In this document: one piece after another, positions 32,610-45,400 of the stretch
Layout: the number at the start of each line of letters is the position of its first letter
Numbering within the stretch: position 1 is the first letter of the stretch
Source: Asterochloris sp. CNOR1
Taxonomy: Eukaryota; Chlorophyta; Trebouxiophyceae; Trebouxiales; Trebouxiaceae
Length of the DNA stretch: 64,000 nt
Assembly: GCA_963969365.1 (NCBI GenBank)
Contig: OZ017759.1
Span: 2,294,001-2,358,000, forward strand
Direction of reading: 5' to 3'
Program-made: the position numbers and the translations under genes
The notes under the pieces: generated by a model
The model's input: the letters and a program-made list of their open reading frames with translations, nothing else
Database searches by the model: none
What the model was told of the DNA's origin: nothing

Positions 32610-35600
32610 ATGGCTCTCACGCTGCCTTACAACCATGACCCTCTTCACACAGCACCTGCCCTCAGGGTGAGCATTGAAAGGCCCCTCTAATTTCAAAATG
32701 CACATGCAGTCTGGCACACACTTCTGATGCTGTGCCCTCTCATGTCTGCAGGAGCTGTGCCTGCGCTCTGTGGCTGCAAACTTTGAGGCCAGCCCCACGC
32801 TGTCCCAGCTGCCAGAGAACCAGGTGCCCAAGCTCGTGGGCCTGCTCAGCTTGGAGCTTCCCTTGGAGCTGGCTGGACAGGCAAGTCCTGCGGCATAGGG
32901 ACCTGCTGTGTCAGATGACGTCTTCCGCGCAAGCTGGCGAACCTGTACCCACAGCTCATCCCGAGTCTGACAGTCTGGCAGCTTGCGGCACGGTTGTCTG
33001 CTGCTGAGCAGGCTTCTGTGCCTGCAGCTTATCACAAGTGAGGACTACTGGCAGCGGAGGGCAAAGGCGAGATGGAGCAACTGTGAGGTCCGCCCCCTTG
33101 CCAGCGCCATGCATGGTCCTGGCTGCCCCTCACAAGCTGCCTGCCTGCATCACACATTGCTGCAGCTGGCGGCGACAAGTGGCGCATTGCCAGGCGGCTA
33201 CATGGTTTGATGCACTGGGTTCTGGCAAGCAGAGCTGGCTTGGGACTGCATCGGGGTCCTCTTGACCCTGCGGGCCACAACACCGTTGCTCACGCGCCAC
33301 CAGCAAACAGATGCTCACATAAACAGCGGTGCCTGTGCCATCTCGAATCTGCCCAACCTGCTTTGGCTCTCCTCTGCCGCACAAAGTCAAATGCAGCCCC
33401 TATGAAAGCAGGACCTTTGGGGAAAGCACAAAGTGCACTCTGGCTTGCACAGAATGCTCCTCTTCCGCAGAGCGCAGAGCATGCCAGTTTCATGCTGCTT
33501 GGGATCTGACCAAGTGTTCTCCATCCCTGCGCTGCTGCAGACATCAGGATACAGTCGATCCTGGAAGCAGCTGTACTTCCAACGCAACATGGAGGACGCG
33601 CTGGAGCAGTGAGTTCTGCTGCCCACACGAATCGAGAGCGCCGTGCTCTCAACCTCTGCGCTGCACTTGCGCCGCGCCCACGGTCAATGCTGTATGCGTG
33701 TCCCGAAGCAGGCTGCTGCTTGCAACTTGGGTGTGTGGGGGCGGCGTCGCCCATCTGCTGGCAATCGGCGGCTCTTTGGGCTCTGACGGGACGCTTGACC
33801 TGGTGCTGGGATTGGGCCCTAAATCGGAAGAGCATGCTCTGTCTTGTGCCCAGCAGGATGTGCGTGGCAAGGCAGCAGCTCTTCGTGTGGTTGGGAACAC
33901 TCTGGACGACCACCTGCTGATGGCACACTCTGACCGCTGTAGGTCGTTCTGGGCCACCTGCTGCTGCCCAGCCGGCTGCAATTGGCATGGCTGCACACCT
34001 GCCTGCTGTGGCATCCACTACACTCCATCTGCTGCAGGTCCAGCAAGTCAGCCTTGTAGACAACCCAACAAGCAACTCTGCTGACAGGATGTCAAGCCTG
34101 CCGCAGCTTCAGCCCGGAGCGAGGCACGCCACTGGGAATCCAGCAGCTGTTAACAAGCGGGCTGGGCCCGGCCTTGCAGCACTACCATGTGGGTGTGCCT
34201 TGCGTCTGCTGCAGGGCCCAGCCAGAGACGACGCGGCGGCGCTGGACACAGTCTTGTGGTGCCGATGTCTGAGAGTGACTGCTGCAGCTCTGACCTGGAA
34301 GAAGGGCAATTGTGCAGCACTGGGCCAGGCCTCGCTGCACCACTGGCTGAGGGGCGCCGGACACACTGTGGCCCCTTCCCCAGGGCCCCAGCAGCCGCAA
34401 ACATACTTCCCTCTCACAGCCCGGCCCCCGCCACAGGTGCCCAGGGGGCAGAGCACACACTTCTCCTCGCAGCGCACAGCCCTGCCTGCAGGCTCCCAGC
34501 AGCAGCCCACACACCGTCCTTGGACCTGGTGCAGGTTTGACCCGGAGGTGACAGAAGTGGCAGCGCTGAGGAGGCTCCTGACCTTTGGCTCCCGCTTCGT
34601 GCGCAGCCTGCACCTGCAGCAGCTGCCGTCCCACCTGGACCTCCAGATCCTGTTTGACTGCATGCACAGGCAAGCTGTGCGGCATTCTGGGGGCCCAGAT
34701 GCCGCTGGAAAGAGTGCACAGAGGCAGCCCGCTGCTGACAATCAGTGCTGGTCTCTGCAGTACCAGGCCAGCAACTGTGGGATGCTGCCCCAGGCTGGAT
34801 TGACAATGCATTGCAGCTGCAGCAAGACAGTCCTGAGCACCTGCCTCTGGTGGCACCTGGCTGCATGCACATGTCGTCAGGCACTCCTGTTCGAGGCGCA
34901 CCCTGTGTCACCAACGACTCCCAGGCTCTCTGCGCAGCCTGCCAGTGCCGGCTTGTCTCGTGTGCCGCTTTCAAAGTTCATTGCTGTGGTGTTCAGGTTG
35001 TACCAGTTCCCCTTGCGCTGCCTGCGCCTTTGTTGCTGGTGCCTGAGCCCCACCTAACCCCCTGCCTGGTCCCCAGATGTTACGCACTGCTTGCGCCAGT
35101 TGGATGCTGTCCTGCTGCCTATCAGGAGCGCTCCTGGCTCTGCATTCTTGTCAGTGGTTGCTGCCTGTCAGTGGGCTGGAGTGCGTGAGCCTGACCTGTC
35201 ACCTGTGCAGCGGTCCCTCAAAGTCAGCGCTTGACTCTTCATTCCCTGCAAGGGGCTGATGGCGGGACCTTGTCTTATATGCAGCACTTGGCCCCTCTAT
35301 GCAGCGGGTCGGTGGCATGCCTCAGTCTACTTCGCCACTTGCCAGCAGCTCATCACTGCCATCTGCGCTGCCTGCAGTGGGCTGGTGTCCCTGAGCTTGA
35401 CCTACTCCCTGCGCAACATCAAGATGAATTATGACCGCGCCCTGTTCGGCATGAAGCTCGGGGACTGCAAAGCCCTCGCGAGGGCACTGGAGCACAGCGA
35501 GACACTTGTGCGCCTGCAGGTGCGGCAGATGTTCTGCTTGGCGCTGGCTTGTTGTTAAACTGCAAAGTGAACGAGCCCATCAAGACAGGTTTGCAGCTGC

Positions 35601-35883
35601 CATTTGGGCAGTGTAGGTGCTTGGCTGGTGGTGTGCGGCACCAAGCCAAGGAACTGCAAGTCAACAACACTGCAGCAAGACACTCATGCGCTTGCAGGAG
35701 GGGTGCAGGTGGCAGTTGGTTTTGTTGGCGTGGCACCCGTCGTGCACAGCATGTTGGGAGTTGCCTATGGGAAAGATCCCCTCTCGCGCCTGGCAATTTT
35801 CACCAACACAAAGTCACGACCATGAGCTGAAGTGCTGTATGGCTGCTGTGCGGTGGTCACAGGCTTGCTGTCTCTCCGCGCAC

Positions 35884-35917
<34 letters not shown>

Positions 35918-38841
35918 CCGCCTGCCCCTCAAGGGGCACCCAGGAGGCCTGCTGCATGGGGACTGCACCCGATCTGCTGTGGGGAGAGCATCAAGCCTAA
36001 GCAGCAACCCCCAGGGTGGCTGTGACTGCAACTGGCACAAAAGCCGTTGTGGGAGGGGGATACATCATAACCAATGACGGACTAAGTTCTTGTTGGCAGG
36101 GTGTCTGTATGGCAAGGCACATGACAGTCAGTGACCAGCTTTGTCTGCTGAGATTATCTTGACTGCAACGATGTCTGGGCCTGCAGCTGGCAGGGAACCT
36201 GTTGGAGGATGACAAGGCGCGCATGCTGGCCTCAGGGCTGGCTGACAACCACAGCGTGACCCACCTGGACCTCAGCCACAACAAGGCAAGCATCAGGCTG
36301 TGGAATTCCTGTCAGACATAATGCAGGTTGTTGCTGAGCAGGAAGGCAATGGCCTCCAGCAGTGCTGGTGACCTGCCTGAACTAAACACACAACAGGGCA
36401 AGCATGGTTTCATGTCTGGTTCTTATGTGATGACATGTTGAGGGGCTTGCAGGACAACCAGTGACCTGCCCAGACCTAAGGCACAAGCATGGCAACAGCA
36501 AAAGGGTGATGCAGCCAACACTCATTGCCTGTAGTCTGACAATAGAAAGGTAAAAGTCACCAATGGTGCGGGGAGCTAGAGAACACATCTGGGCTTCTGC
36601 TGCAACTGGTAGCCTGCGCAGTGGTGCTCTGACAGACAAGCAAAGGAAAGCCATGCCCACAAATGACAGAGCAGGGCAACACCAAGGCCTAGGCAGTCAG
36701 ACAGCTGTGCAGCAGCAGGCTGGTCAAGCAGGGCACCCAGCCTTGCAGCCAGGTGCTGTGCAGGGCCATGGCCAGCCACCATGTGCAGCTTTAAGCCCCC
36801 TGCAATGTGTGAAGATCTTGCCGTGCTCATTGACAGCCATGCAGCTGACAGTCCAGGGGCTCCAACACAGTGACACATCCCACCTGCCCGCCGTGCTGGC
36901 TGGTGGCTGAGTGAAAGACGCTGGCGTGTCCTGTACTGAGAGCCACATGCCTGACAGGCGAGTGGCCCCCGTTGCCGCATGCATGCAGGCCCTGCAGAGC
37001 GAGCAGGTCAAGGCGCTGGAACACTAGTGTGTGTGCTGAGACTCATTGATGTGTACCTGCCACTTTGGGATCCAAGGGTACTTGGGGGAAATTAGCCAGT
37101 AGCACTGCTTCTTGGTGTGCTGAAGCTAGGCATTGCCCTTCTGAAGATGGTGGACATGAGTGAGTGAGTGGATTTCAGCCCTGCTCACATGTGTCCTTTC
37201 ATTTTCAAAAGCTTGGCAGCTGTGCTTGCAGATTGCAGACAGAGGGGTGAGGGCGCTAGCCAAGGTCCTGGGGGCGCAGAGCGTGATCACTGTGTTAGAC
37301 CTGCATGACAACCAGGTGCGGCATGTGCATGCTGCAGGTAACAGAGTCGTCCCTCCTGCCTGCTTCACATCTGTGCCAGCGCAGCTTGCTGCCTGTTTTT
37401 GCTCAGTAGGTCATGCTGCATTCTGGCTGAGCCGGATGAAACAGTGCCTGTGGCCCTTCTGCCTCATGTCAGACCTCTTGCAGGGCAGGGGTGCCTGCTA
37501 AATGTTGGTAAGGGATGCGGTGGATAAAGTGCAGCATGGACAACAAGCATGCCAGCCTCATGCGGTGTGACTGCTGCAGGGCTGAGCTGAAATGTGCTGT
37601 CTGCGCCTCAACAAGCTGACCAACACGTCCTGCAGTATTCCCATGCAGATACACGCGGAGGGTGGTAGAGCGATTGCCAGGGCCATGAGGCATAACAACT
37701 CCTTGGTCACACTGAACCTGTAAGCACATGAGCTCCCTTGATGAAGGCAGCCAGCACCTGTCTCATGTGACTGCTGCTGTTCATTACTGCACCATCAAAG
37801 TTGCAGCCGCTTGCTTAAATGCCCTGCTGTCGTTGATGCCGCTGCCACCTGTTCTATGATGCCATGCAGGCGACTCAACAGGCTGGAGGATGCTGGGTGT
37901 GAGGCCATTTGTGATGTGCTCCCCACAAATACATCCCTTGAGCAGCTGAGCCTCGGCGCCAACGGCATGGGCCTGCAGGTTAGCAGCAAGCCCAATGAGC
38001 ATAGCAAATTGCCGGATGAGCAGTAGTACTGGAGGGGCCAGCAGAGGATTGCCTGTTCTCGAGTTGGTCAGGTGCCTGTTCCTGTCACCATAGCTATGGC
38101 ACCAAATGACAGACTGCCGCTGAGGCCAAGGTGAGACACTGCACTCACAAACAGCACACCTGCTGGCATGCATTGATGGCCCCTCTGGTGGAGTTGAGTA
38201 AGCACGACCACACTTGCACGCAAAAAGCATGCTTGTGCACAGATGGTGCTATCTGCTTCCATGTGGCGTGTTCACAAGGAAATTGCTTGTTGTCCTGCGT
38301 GCCTAGCACTTTGTCTTGCTGGCAGGTGCAGAACGGCCTTGCATGTTTTGCTAAGAGAAGCATGGAGCACCAGATGCCAGTGCCTTGGCCTCAGCAGTGA
38401 GACAACTGCTGTGTGCTTCTAGGCGACTCAGTCCCTGGTCAGTGCACTGAAGTGCAACACAACACTCAAGGAGCTGGAGCTCAGCAGCAACGGCCTGGGC
38501 GAGGAAGGGGGCCGCATCCTAGCAGAGGCCATTGAGGTCAACACGTGAGTTTGCGCCATGGCTTGAAGCCATGCTGGGGCTAGCAGATGGATGCTAGTCA
38601 GCAACGGCGTCAGGCACTCCTGATGAGGAGAGAGCTTCCAGGAGCAGGCGTTCACATGTGCAGGCATGGGCAGACACGCAACCCTCCTTGTATCTGCATG
38701 CCATTACATGAACTCCACTTCCCTGGTTGCAGGACACTCGAGAGTTGTGATGTCAGGCTGTCACAGATAAATGAGGATGATGAGGTAGCTATCAGCGAGG
38801 TTTTCAAGCAGCGCACTCTACAGAATGCAAGGCGGCACTGA
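32610..38841 (+). CDS. DRC5: DRC5/TCTE1, nexin-dynein regulatory complex LRR subunit
   Basis: DRC5 is a leucine-rich-repeat protein of the axonemal nexin link in motile cilia. Twelve exons: 32610-32666, 32752-32880, 33028-33087, 33541-33608, 34535-34669, 35378-35519, 36187-36285, 37232-37315, 37649-37719, 37870-37978, 38423-38544, 38733-38841, about 394 residues. The N-terminal part has ELCLRSVAANFEASPTL, LITSEDYWQRR and SWKQLYFQRNMED. Ribonuclease-inhibitor-type repeats follow (LDLSHNK|IADRGVRALA, LNLRLNRLEDAGCEAI, ELELSSNGLGEEGG). It ends VRLSQINEDDEVAI, matching TCTE1 in order. Donors at 32881 and 36286 are GC. The fifth junction is uncertain: a GC donor at 34670, or GT at 34677 with an acceptor near 35353 that would add QLITAICAAC. 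Confidence 0.88.
35885..35916. repeat. Poly-C tract of 32 in a DRC5 intron
   Basis: Thirty-two consecutive C lie in the intron between 35519 and 36187, preceded by a short CA run. It has the same composition as the 25-base tract at 16824. Its length is likely to vary between individuals and assemblies. Confidence 0.9.
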
Positions 38842-39428
38842 CACAGAACACTGTGGCAAGAGGCTGGGGACTGTCAAAATAAGAAGGCGTGTTGCGGCTG
38901 CTGTTCAATGAATATGTTGTGGCTGCAGCTGGTTGCTGAAGATTAAAAGTGACTACTGTTGCTCTGACCTTTACAGTGACTGTTTACTGCCTATTAGACA
39001 TCGTCAGGACACATCCATTGCGTCAACAGTGCCCATGATGCGGGGCTTCTTCATTGCTGCCGCCTGCCGCTCCTGCAGAGCGTCCATACAAAATGCTGCA
39101 ATGTGGCTTGGGCAGATTCAATGCTGCAAGTGGCAGAGGCTGACTTAGGGTGCTCCAGCTAATACTGAGGAACCTATGTGCAGGCCGTACAGGCTTTTCA
39201 GGCTGTAGCCAACCCCAGCTTCAGCACAATGCAGTGTGGCAGGCAGATCTGGTGTGGACAGCGTCAGAGCATTCTGAGAGCTGCTGGCGCTTCTGGTGCG
39301 TGGGCGCTCCACCAAAGCCCCTGATGGTGATCAGTCTACGCTACGTGTCTATCTGCTTGCGGAACAGATCAACCTAGAATGTTCAGAGGGCCCACCACCT
39401 CAGCGGGGTGAAGACCCAGTTGAGGCTG
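38842..39428. other. Convergent gap between DRC5 and FANCI
   Basis: DRC5 and FANCI end tail to tail about 590 bases apart. No further gene was recognised; both 3' UTRs should be here. Confidence 0.5.
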
Positions 39429-42400
39429 CTAATTGCGCACCTCAGAAGGCGCGCGAATGTCCACCTCCAAGGCTCCTGCCGCCGCAGCGCTGCGCGGCTG
39501 AGCAGGGCGCTTGTTCAGCTTGAAGTCCCTGTTGGTGGAGCGCTTGGCATGGGCCATCAGATTCACCTTGCCTGCAGATCAGGCGCATGTCTTGTACAAG
39601 CATGGGCGGATCTGTGTTTGCTGTGTCAGGACATGGCGAGGTAGCTGCCATGCTTGCATTCAATGCCTGAGGGACGTCAGCATGGACAGGTCTGAGGGCC
39701 GCTTGGAAAAACAGTTGTGGGGGTCTGCCCCAGAGATGAGTGTTGTGCATGTCTCACTTGCGGTGGACAGGGTGATCAGCTGCGCCTCCCAGCTCTCGAT
39801 GCTAAAGATCAGGGGTGGCAGGAGCTTGTCTGTGGTAGCGCTCTTCTTAGATGCCCTCCCCTTGCCCTTGCCTGCGCACACAAGGCTGGCAGATGTCACA
39901 GCTGCATGTTGACTTGCGTCCCAAGTGAGTAGCAGCTGGCTGGTGGGCCCAGCGCTTCCTGCGGTCCCTCTTCACCGTTCCTAGGCACAAGCCAGCAGCA
40001 GCTGAGTAGCTGCAATGATACTCACACACGACGGAAAGTCCCACCTGTCTGGGTGCCACCAACATTGGCGTCTGCATTTTCAGAGTCCTCATCTGGTTGG
40101 CTGCTGATCAAGGTGTAGATGTGGCGCGTCAGCTGCTGATGGACCAGGTCCACCAGGCTGCAGAACTCGGATGGCACAACGGGCTGCTGCGTTCCTGCAA
40201 ACAGAAGAAATGCTGCTCTCGCTTTGCAGGTGGGGATGGCTGTCATACCTAGCGGCTCACCCACCCAACAATGAGAGCGAGGGGGCACGTGATACACAAC
40301 TGCAGCTGGGAAGGTGCAGTTCATCCAGACGAGATGACTAGCTGATGCACTTCCTCCATGGGCACCCTCTGCGACCCAGCTTGATGCAGCTCGGCAAGAG
40401 GCAATGCAGCCTTGTGCACTTAACTTGACAGGATTATAATATGCAGCAGCCACGCTCAGGCTGCATGTCTCAGTGAAACATCTGCCCCAGCCAAGGGGTG
40501 TGCTATGCCCCCCTCCTTGCACCTTTGGGGGCCAGGTTGATCCCCACAGCTGTTGCCAGCAGCTTGTAGAAGGCGGCCAGCAGTTTCAGCAGGGAGCTGA
40601 ACCCTGTGGTGGCCTGGAGGCGTGTCTGCACCAGAGGCCCCAGCACACGGGCCAAGCGCTCCAGGCGCCGGAAGCAGGCAATGTTGAGCTGCACCCGCGT
40701 CTTCCTTTGCCGGCTTGAGAGCTGCAGACCCTTCCCTGCAGCAGGCAAGAACTGCCAGGACTCATGGTTGTATGCGTCCATGACTGGCGTCCAGCTGCAC
40801 TTGATGGGCTTTCTGCCAGCTGGAGGCCTGCAGCTGCCTCCTTGCAGCAAGTCCGGCATTTGGACTTGATACTCAGGCTGTTGCCTCTCAGTTCTGCACC
40901 TTTTCAGGGCGCTCATGCTGCATCGGCATCGTTTCCTGCTGGCTGCCACGGTGTGGCCCCTCCCCCGCAGCAGGCCGGGGGCTCAGAAGGCCTGCTAGGC
41001 ACACGGCTGCAGCATTGCCCGGCGCCCGGCTGCTGTGCAATGCGCTCAGGGGAACTGTACCCCAGATGCAGGCACCCTCCATGCTGATCCAGGTCCACCC
41101 TGTGAGCTGCTGGGCACTCTAACTTACCTGCCAATTTGACAAAATTTTGGCCATCAGGCAGGCTAGCAAAGTCCCAACATGGCACCATGCAATGCAACAC
41201 TACATCCACAGAAATCGAGAGGACTCCATATGATCATCCGAAAGTGGTTGTTGCGCCCTGGTCCAGCTTTTAGCCCAGCAATGAGGCTGTTCCATGTCAC
41301 AGAGCAAGGCACCATCCAAGAGTAGAGAGACGGGCGCCCATCTCCTCATCAGAACCCCACAAGCAGCAACACGTACCTGTAAGCCTTGTTGCGGCATCCC
41401 GGCAGTACCTCCCTTCATGTAAGCCTCAGTCCAGACTCTGGTGGGGGAGGCCGTCCTCTCTGACACAGGTACCGGCTCTCCAATAACAGAAGCCTTCATT
41501 GATAGATGACCACAAAGGCTTGCTCACCCTGGAGGCTTACCCTCCCTGCAGCAGGCAGCACCCTGTGCTGAAGCAGGCCCCACCTGTTGGCTGTAGGGGC
41601 TTGAGGCTGTCCATCAGCCACTTGACATGCCCCGTCTGACACTCCAGATGGGTCAACAGCACCCCCAGCACCGCAGAGGCCGTCTTCACATTGATCACCT
41701 GCAGGGAAGGCAGCCAGCAGTCCTTGCAGGGCAGTTGTCCAAAGGGGTGAGCCACAGGTACAGGGTAAGCAAGGTTAACAGCTCTATTGGACACGTATGT
41801 CACATGCTTGTGGGTCTTTGCTGGAGAACAGCGTTGCGTCACATACAAGGACTGCCAGGGACAGCTGTGGGCCATGTCGCTGCTGGCTGCCACACATGCT
41901 GTGTTCCTCAGGCGTTGGCCCATCAACAGAGTGCATGTATGGTTCTCAGCAAGGGTTAGCAGTACAAGGTAGCTCACATCTGATAAACAACCCGTAAGCC
42001 TGTAGGCCAGCAATTGCAGGCCTGCTGGAAGACTGCTGGAAGACGGCTTGAGGCCTGTTCACCTCGCCAGTGCCACTGCTTGGCATCAGCATGTCCATGC
42101 AGTGCAGAGGTCAGCAGAGCCCTGCTTCCCACTATCAAGCAGCCTACAGCAGGCCTGAGGGTACAGTCAGCCACCCACGCACACCGGATATGTGCCTGAC
42201 GCTTGCTCTGCCTGCCTGTGCTCCCCACCAAACACGCAGGTGAGCTCATCAGCCACCTGCCGGCAGAAAGCCAGGTCCTGCTGTCCTGCAGGTGGGTGGG
42301 CCCAGGCTGCGCAATAAGCTCGCACGCATCAGCTGCAGGAGAAGCGCTCTGCCTGCCAAGGCCACCTCAAGCAAGTCACTTGGCACAACACTGGCCGCCC

Positions 42401-45400
42401 TTGTGCTGTACATACAAGCTGCAGATCTTTGCAGCAGCAGCAAGCTTGCAGGCTGTTCCTCAACGTCTCAGTCCATGCGACAGCAGCAGTGAGATATTGT
42501 GCAGGGTGTTCCACTGAGCTCACCTGCCAGGCCCAGCCAGAGGCTGATGAGTGCCTTGACGGCTCCTGTGTGATGAATCTGCAGGCAGCAGGGCCACATT
42601 GTCATTGTAAAAACCTCTTCTCATGAAATGTGCTTTGAAGTGTCTGGTAAAGAGCCAGTCAGCAAAGTTCTTATGTGCAACATATGCCTTTGTTATGATG
42701 GAAAGCACAGTACAGGACTTTTTTTGACTGCAGAAAGCAGCTTCCTTACACTACATCCACATTGCAGCTTCTGCAGGACTGCCAGCCCAGCATATCTGCT
42801 TGTGCATTGTCAGGCAACATCGTCAAAGCGCATCCATCCTTTCCATCCAGACCATGAAATTTGCTTTGCTATACCTCAGGCTCGGTCATTGCCATAGCCT
42901 GGCGGCCCCAGTCGCCAACCCCTGTAGCCACTTTGCTGGGCAGAAAGGTGCCCATATGCTGCATCAAGCCTGCCACGATCTCCAGCTCCTTCATGAAGCC
43001 AGCATCTTGAAGCTCAGTCATCAGCCCATTCAGCCAGGGCATCCAGCCTGCCAGCTGCTGCACCTCAGTGCTGCTTCCTGCACATGCGGCAGAGGGGTTG
43101 AGCCCTTGCAAGGCGACTGCGAGGCTCTCAGTCTGGGCTTCCTGGCTGCCGGCTGCCAGCTGGCGTTCCGATGTGTGGCGCCCTGCACATGCTGCGGGGA
43201 ACTTGCGTCAGGCCGCCAAGGCAGCAACTGATTCCAAGTCGTTTTGAGCGTGGCAGCCCTGTCACCAGCCACATCACTTAGACTGCCAGCTGCTGCATCC
43301 TAGGGCTGCTCCCTGCACAGGGCGCCAGGGAGTTAGCGAGGTCAACTGTGTCTGTTGGCTGACGGCAGGGCCGTTCCGTGCACATACTGCAGAGGGGCTG
43401 ACCGCTACGCCCATAGCCGGCCACTCTTGCCCTGCAACTTGTGGCCTGCCCATCAGGCTGTTTGGCAAGGGTACACAGGCTGCCACCTGCTGCATCTTAG
43501 TGCTGCTCCTGCTACAGGACGTGGACAGGTAACATACATGCTGTGCAGACAGGTAACAAGTTTGCTGGGCATGATGTAAGGCAACGGCTGTCATTGCACA
43601 GCGCAACCAGCATGTAGTTACAGTAGAGTGGCGATGCGTGCTGCCTGCACCAAATAGGGGCTGGGGCCGTGGCCCTGATCCGACCTGGTGTTTATATGCT
43701 GAGCACCAACCTGCAATCAGCACTGCTCTTAGGGCAGTACTCTTGCACTAGAAGCCACGCACCGTCTGCGATCTCAAGCGCCCCTGCTGCAGGATCTGGT
43801 TCAGGCATGCCCTGCACTGTGGCAGTCAGCTCCTGGCGGGTGACAGCAAGGCGCAGGAGGGCGTCCAGGCTTTGAACGGCCAGCAAGCACACCTGCAGGG
43901 GCACAGCAGTCAAAGTCAGCACTGGAGATTCACCCATCTGAGTAGTGTGCAGAAGGGCGTCCAAGCTTTGAACGGCCAGCGGGCACACCTGCAGGGGCAC
44001 AGCAGTCAAAGTCAGCACTGAAACAGCCCTCTGAGAAATCTGCAGAAGGGCATCCAGGCTTTGCTTTGGCAAGCAGGCAAGCCTGCAGGGGCACAACAGC
44101 CCAAACCAGCTTCTGAGCTTGTCTTCAGGACGCACTGCCATTTCAGCATGTAGCCAGTTGGCACTGACGGGTATTTGACTGCACAGTGCTTTGGCACCCC
44201 AGCATTTGGCACCCCAGCCATCTGAGATGTGGTCCATTGGTGAAGCGTGTACAAACTTAAGCACTTGAGTTCTGAAGTTGGCTTTGCCACCTTCATGCAG
44301 CCAGCATGGGCACACACGAGCACTGCCAATATGCAGCCATATGCAGCCTCACTGCTCAATGGTCATACAGAGCAGCTTGGTGCATCGCAGTCAGGCCCAG
44401 GCTGCGACTGATACCATGGGGACTGCACAGTGCGTGCCTGCTCAGAGCCATCCTTCTTGCTGCCTGCGCCCTTGAAATTGGGGCCTGGCTGGACTCTGGG
44501 GCGCTGATGTGCCAGGCCTGGCACAATGATGTGCACAGCGTGGGCCAGCGGGGCGGCCAGAACCCTCCAGTCAGGCACCGCCAGCACCTGACATGCCAGG
44601 CCATGGCTGATAGCGTCGCTGGCTGTTCCTGCAGTTGCAACTGTGTTGCATCTGGTACATGTTGTGCTCCTCAATGCAGCTGCAGAGACTGGTTGCACAT
44701 AGGGGTGTAGGTGACAAACTTGAGCTTTAGCCAGTGCCAAATGCTCTGGCCATGGCACTATCAAGCAGCCGTGCTGGCATGCAGCTTCAGCAGCTTCTGT
44801 AGATGCCTCCAGTACACTGCCTTTGTCCGGATATGCTGCCTGGATCGGGATGACCAGGCAGCTGCCAAATCAGGCCCCTTTGTGTGGGCAGGTCACCAAT
44901 GGCTGCCGCATGTTGTAGGTCTGAGGGCTGGCAGGCCCTCAGCTGGTGCAGGCAGCTGCTGAGCACCAGGATCTGGAAGTGCTTGTTGCGGGCCAGGGCT
45001 GAGTGCTGGGACATGGAGCCCGGTGTCTGTCCCTGAGGGTCCTGCAGGCGAATGGCTGGGCCAAGGTGTGCAGCAGATGTGGTCTCGAAGGGGGCCAGGG
45101 CGCGGCCTTGCAGACGCGGCGCCTACACGTCAGGCTTGAGAGGAAGCTGGCATGCAGTGCTCGGAAGAACTTCAGCATGTGTGGTCCTGAGGCAAGCCAT
45201 GACGATCTAGTCCAGACCTCAGCGACTGCACTTCAGGAACTCTGCTGCAAAAGAAACGTCTGTTTGCTATGGAAAGCACGACACTCACACAGCCTTGCAT
45301 GCAACGCCAGCAAAAGCAGTGTTGTAGCCCTGTACTGTTATGAAGGGGCCATGGCGCCCTCAGGCCTACATCTCCTGCGGCTCACTGGTTTTGCTGCAGC

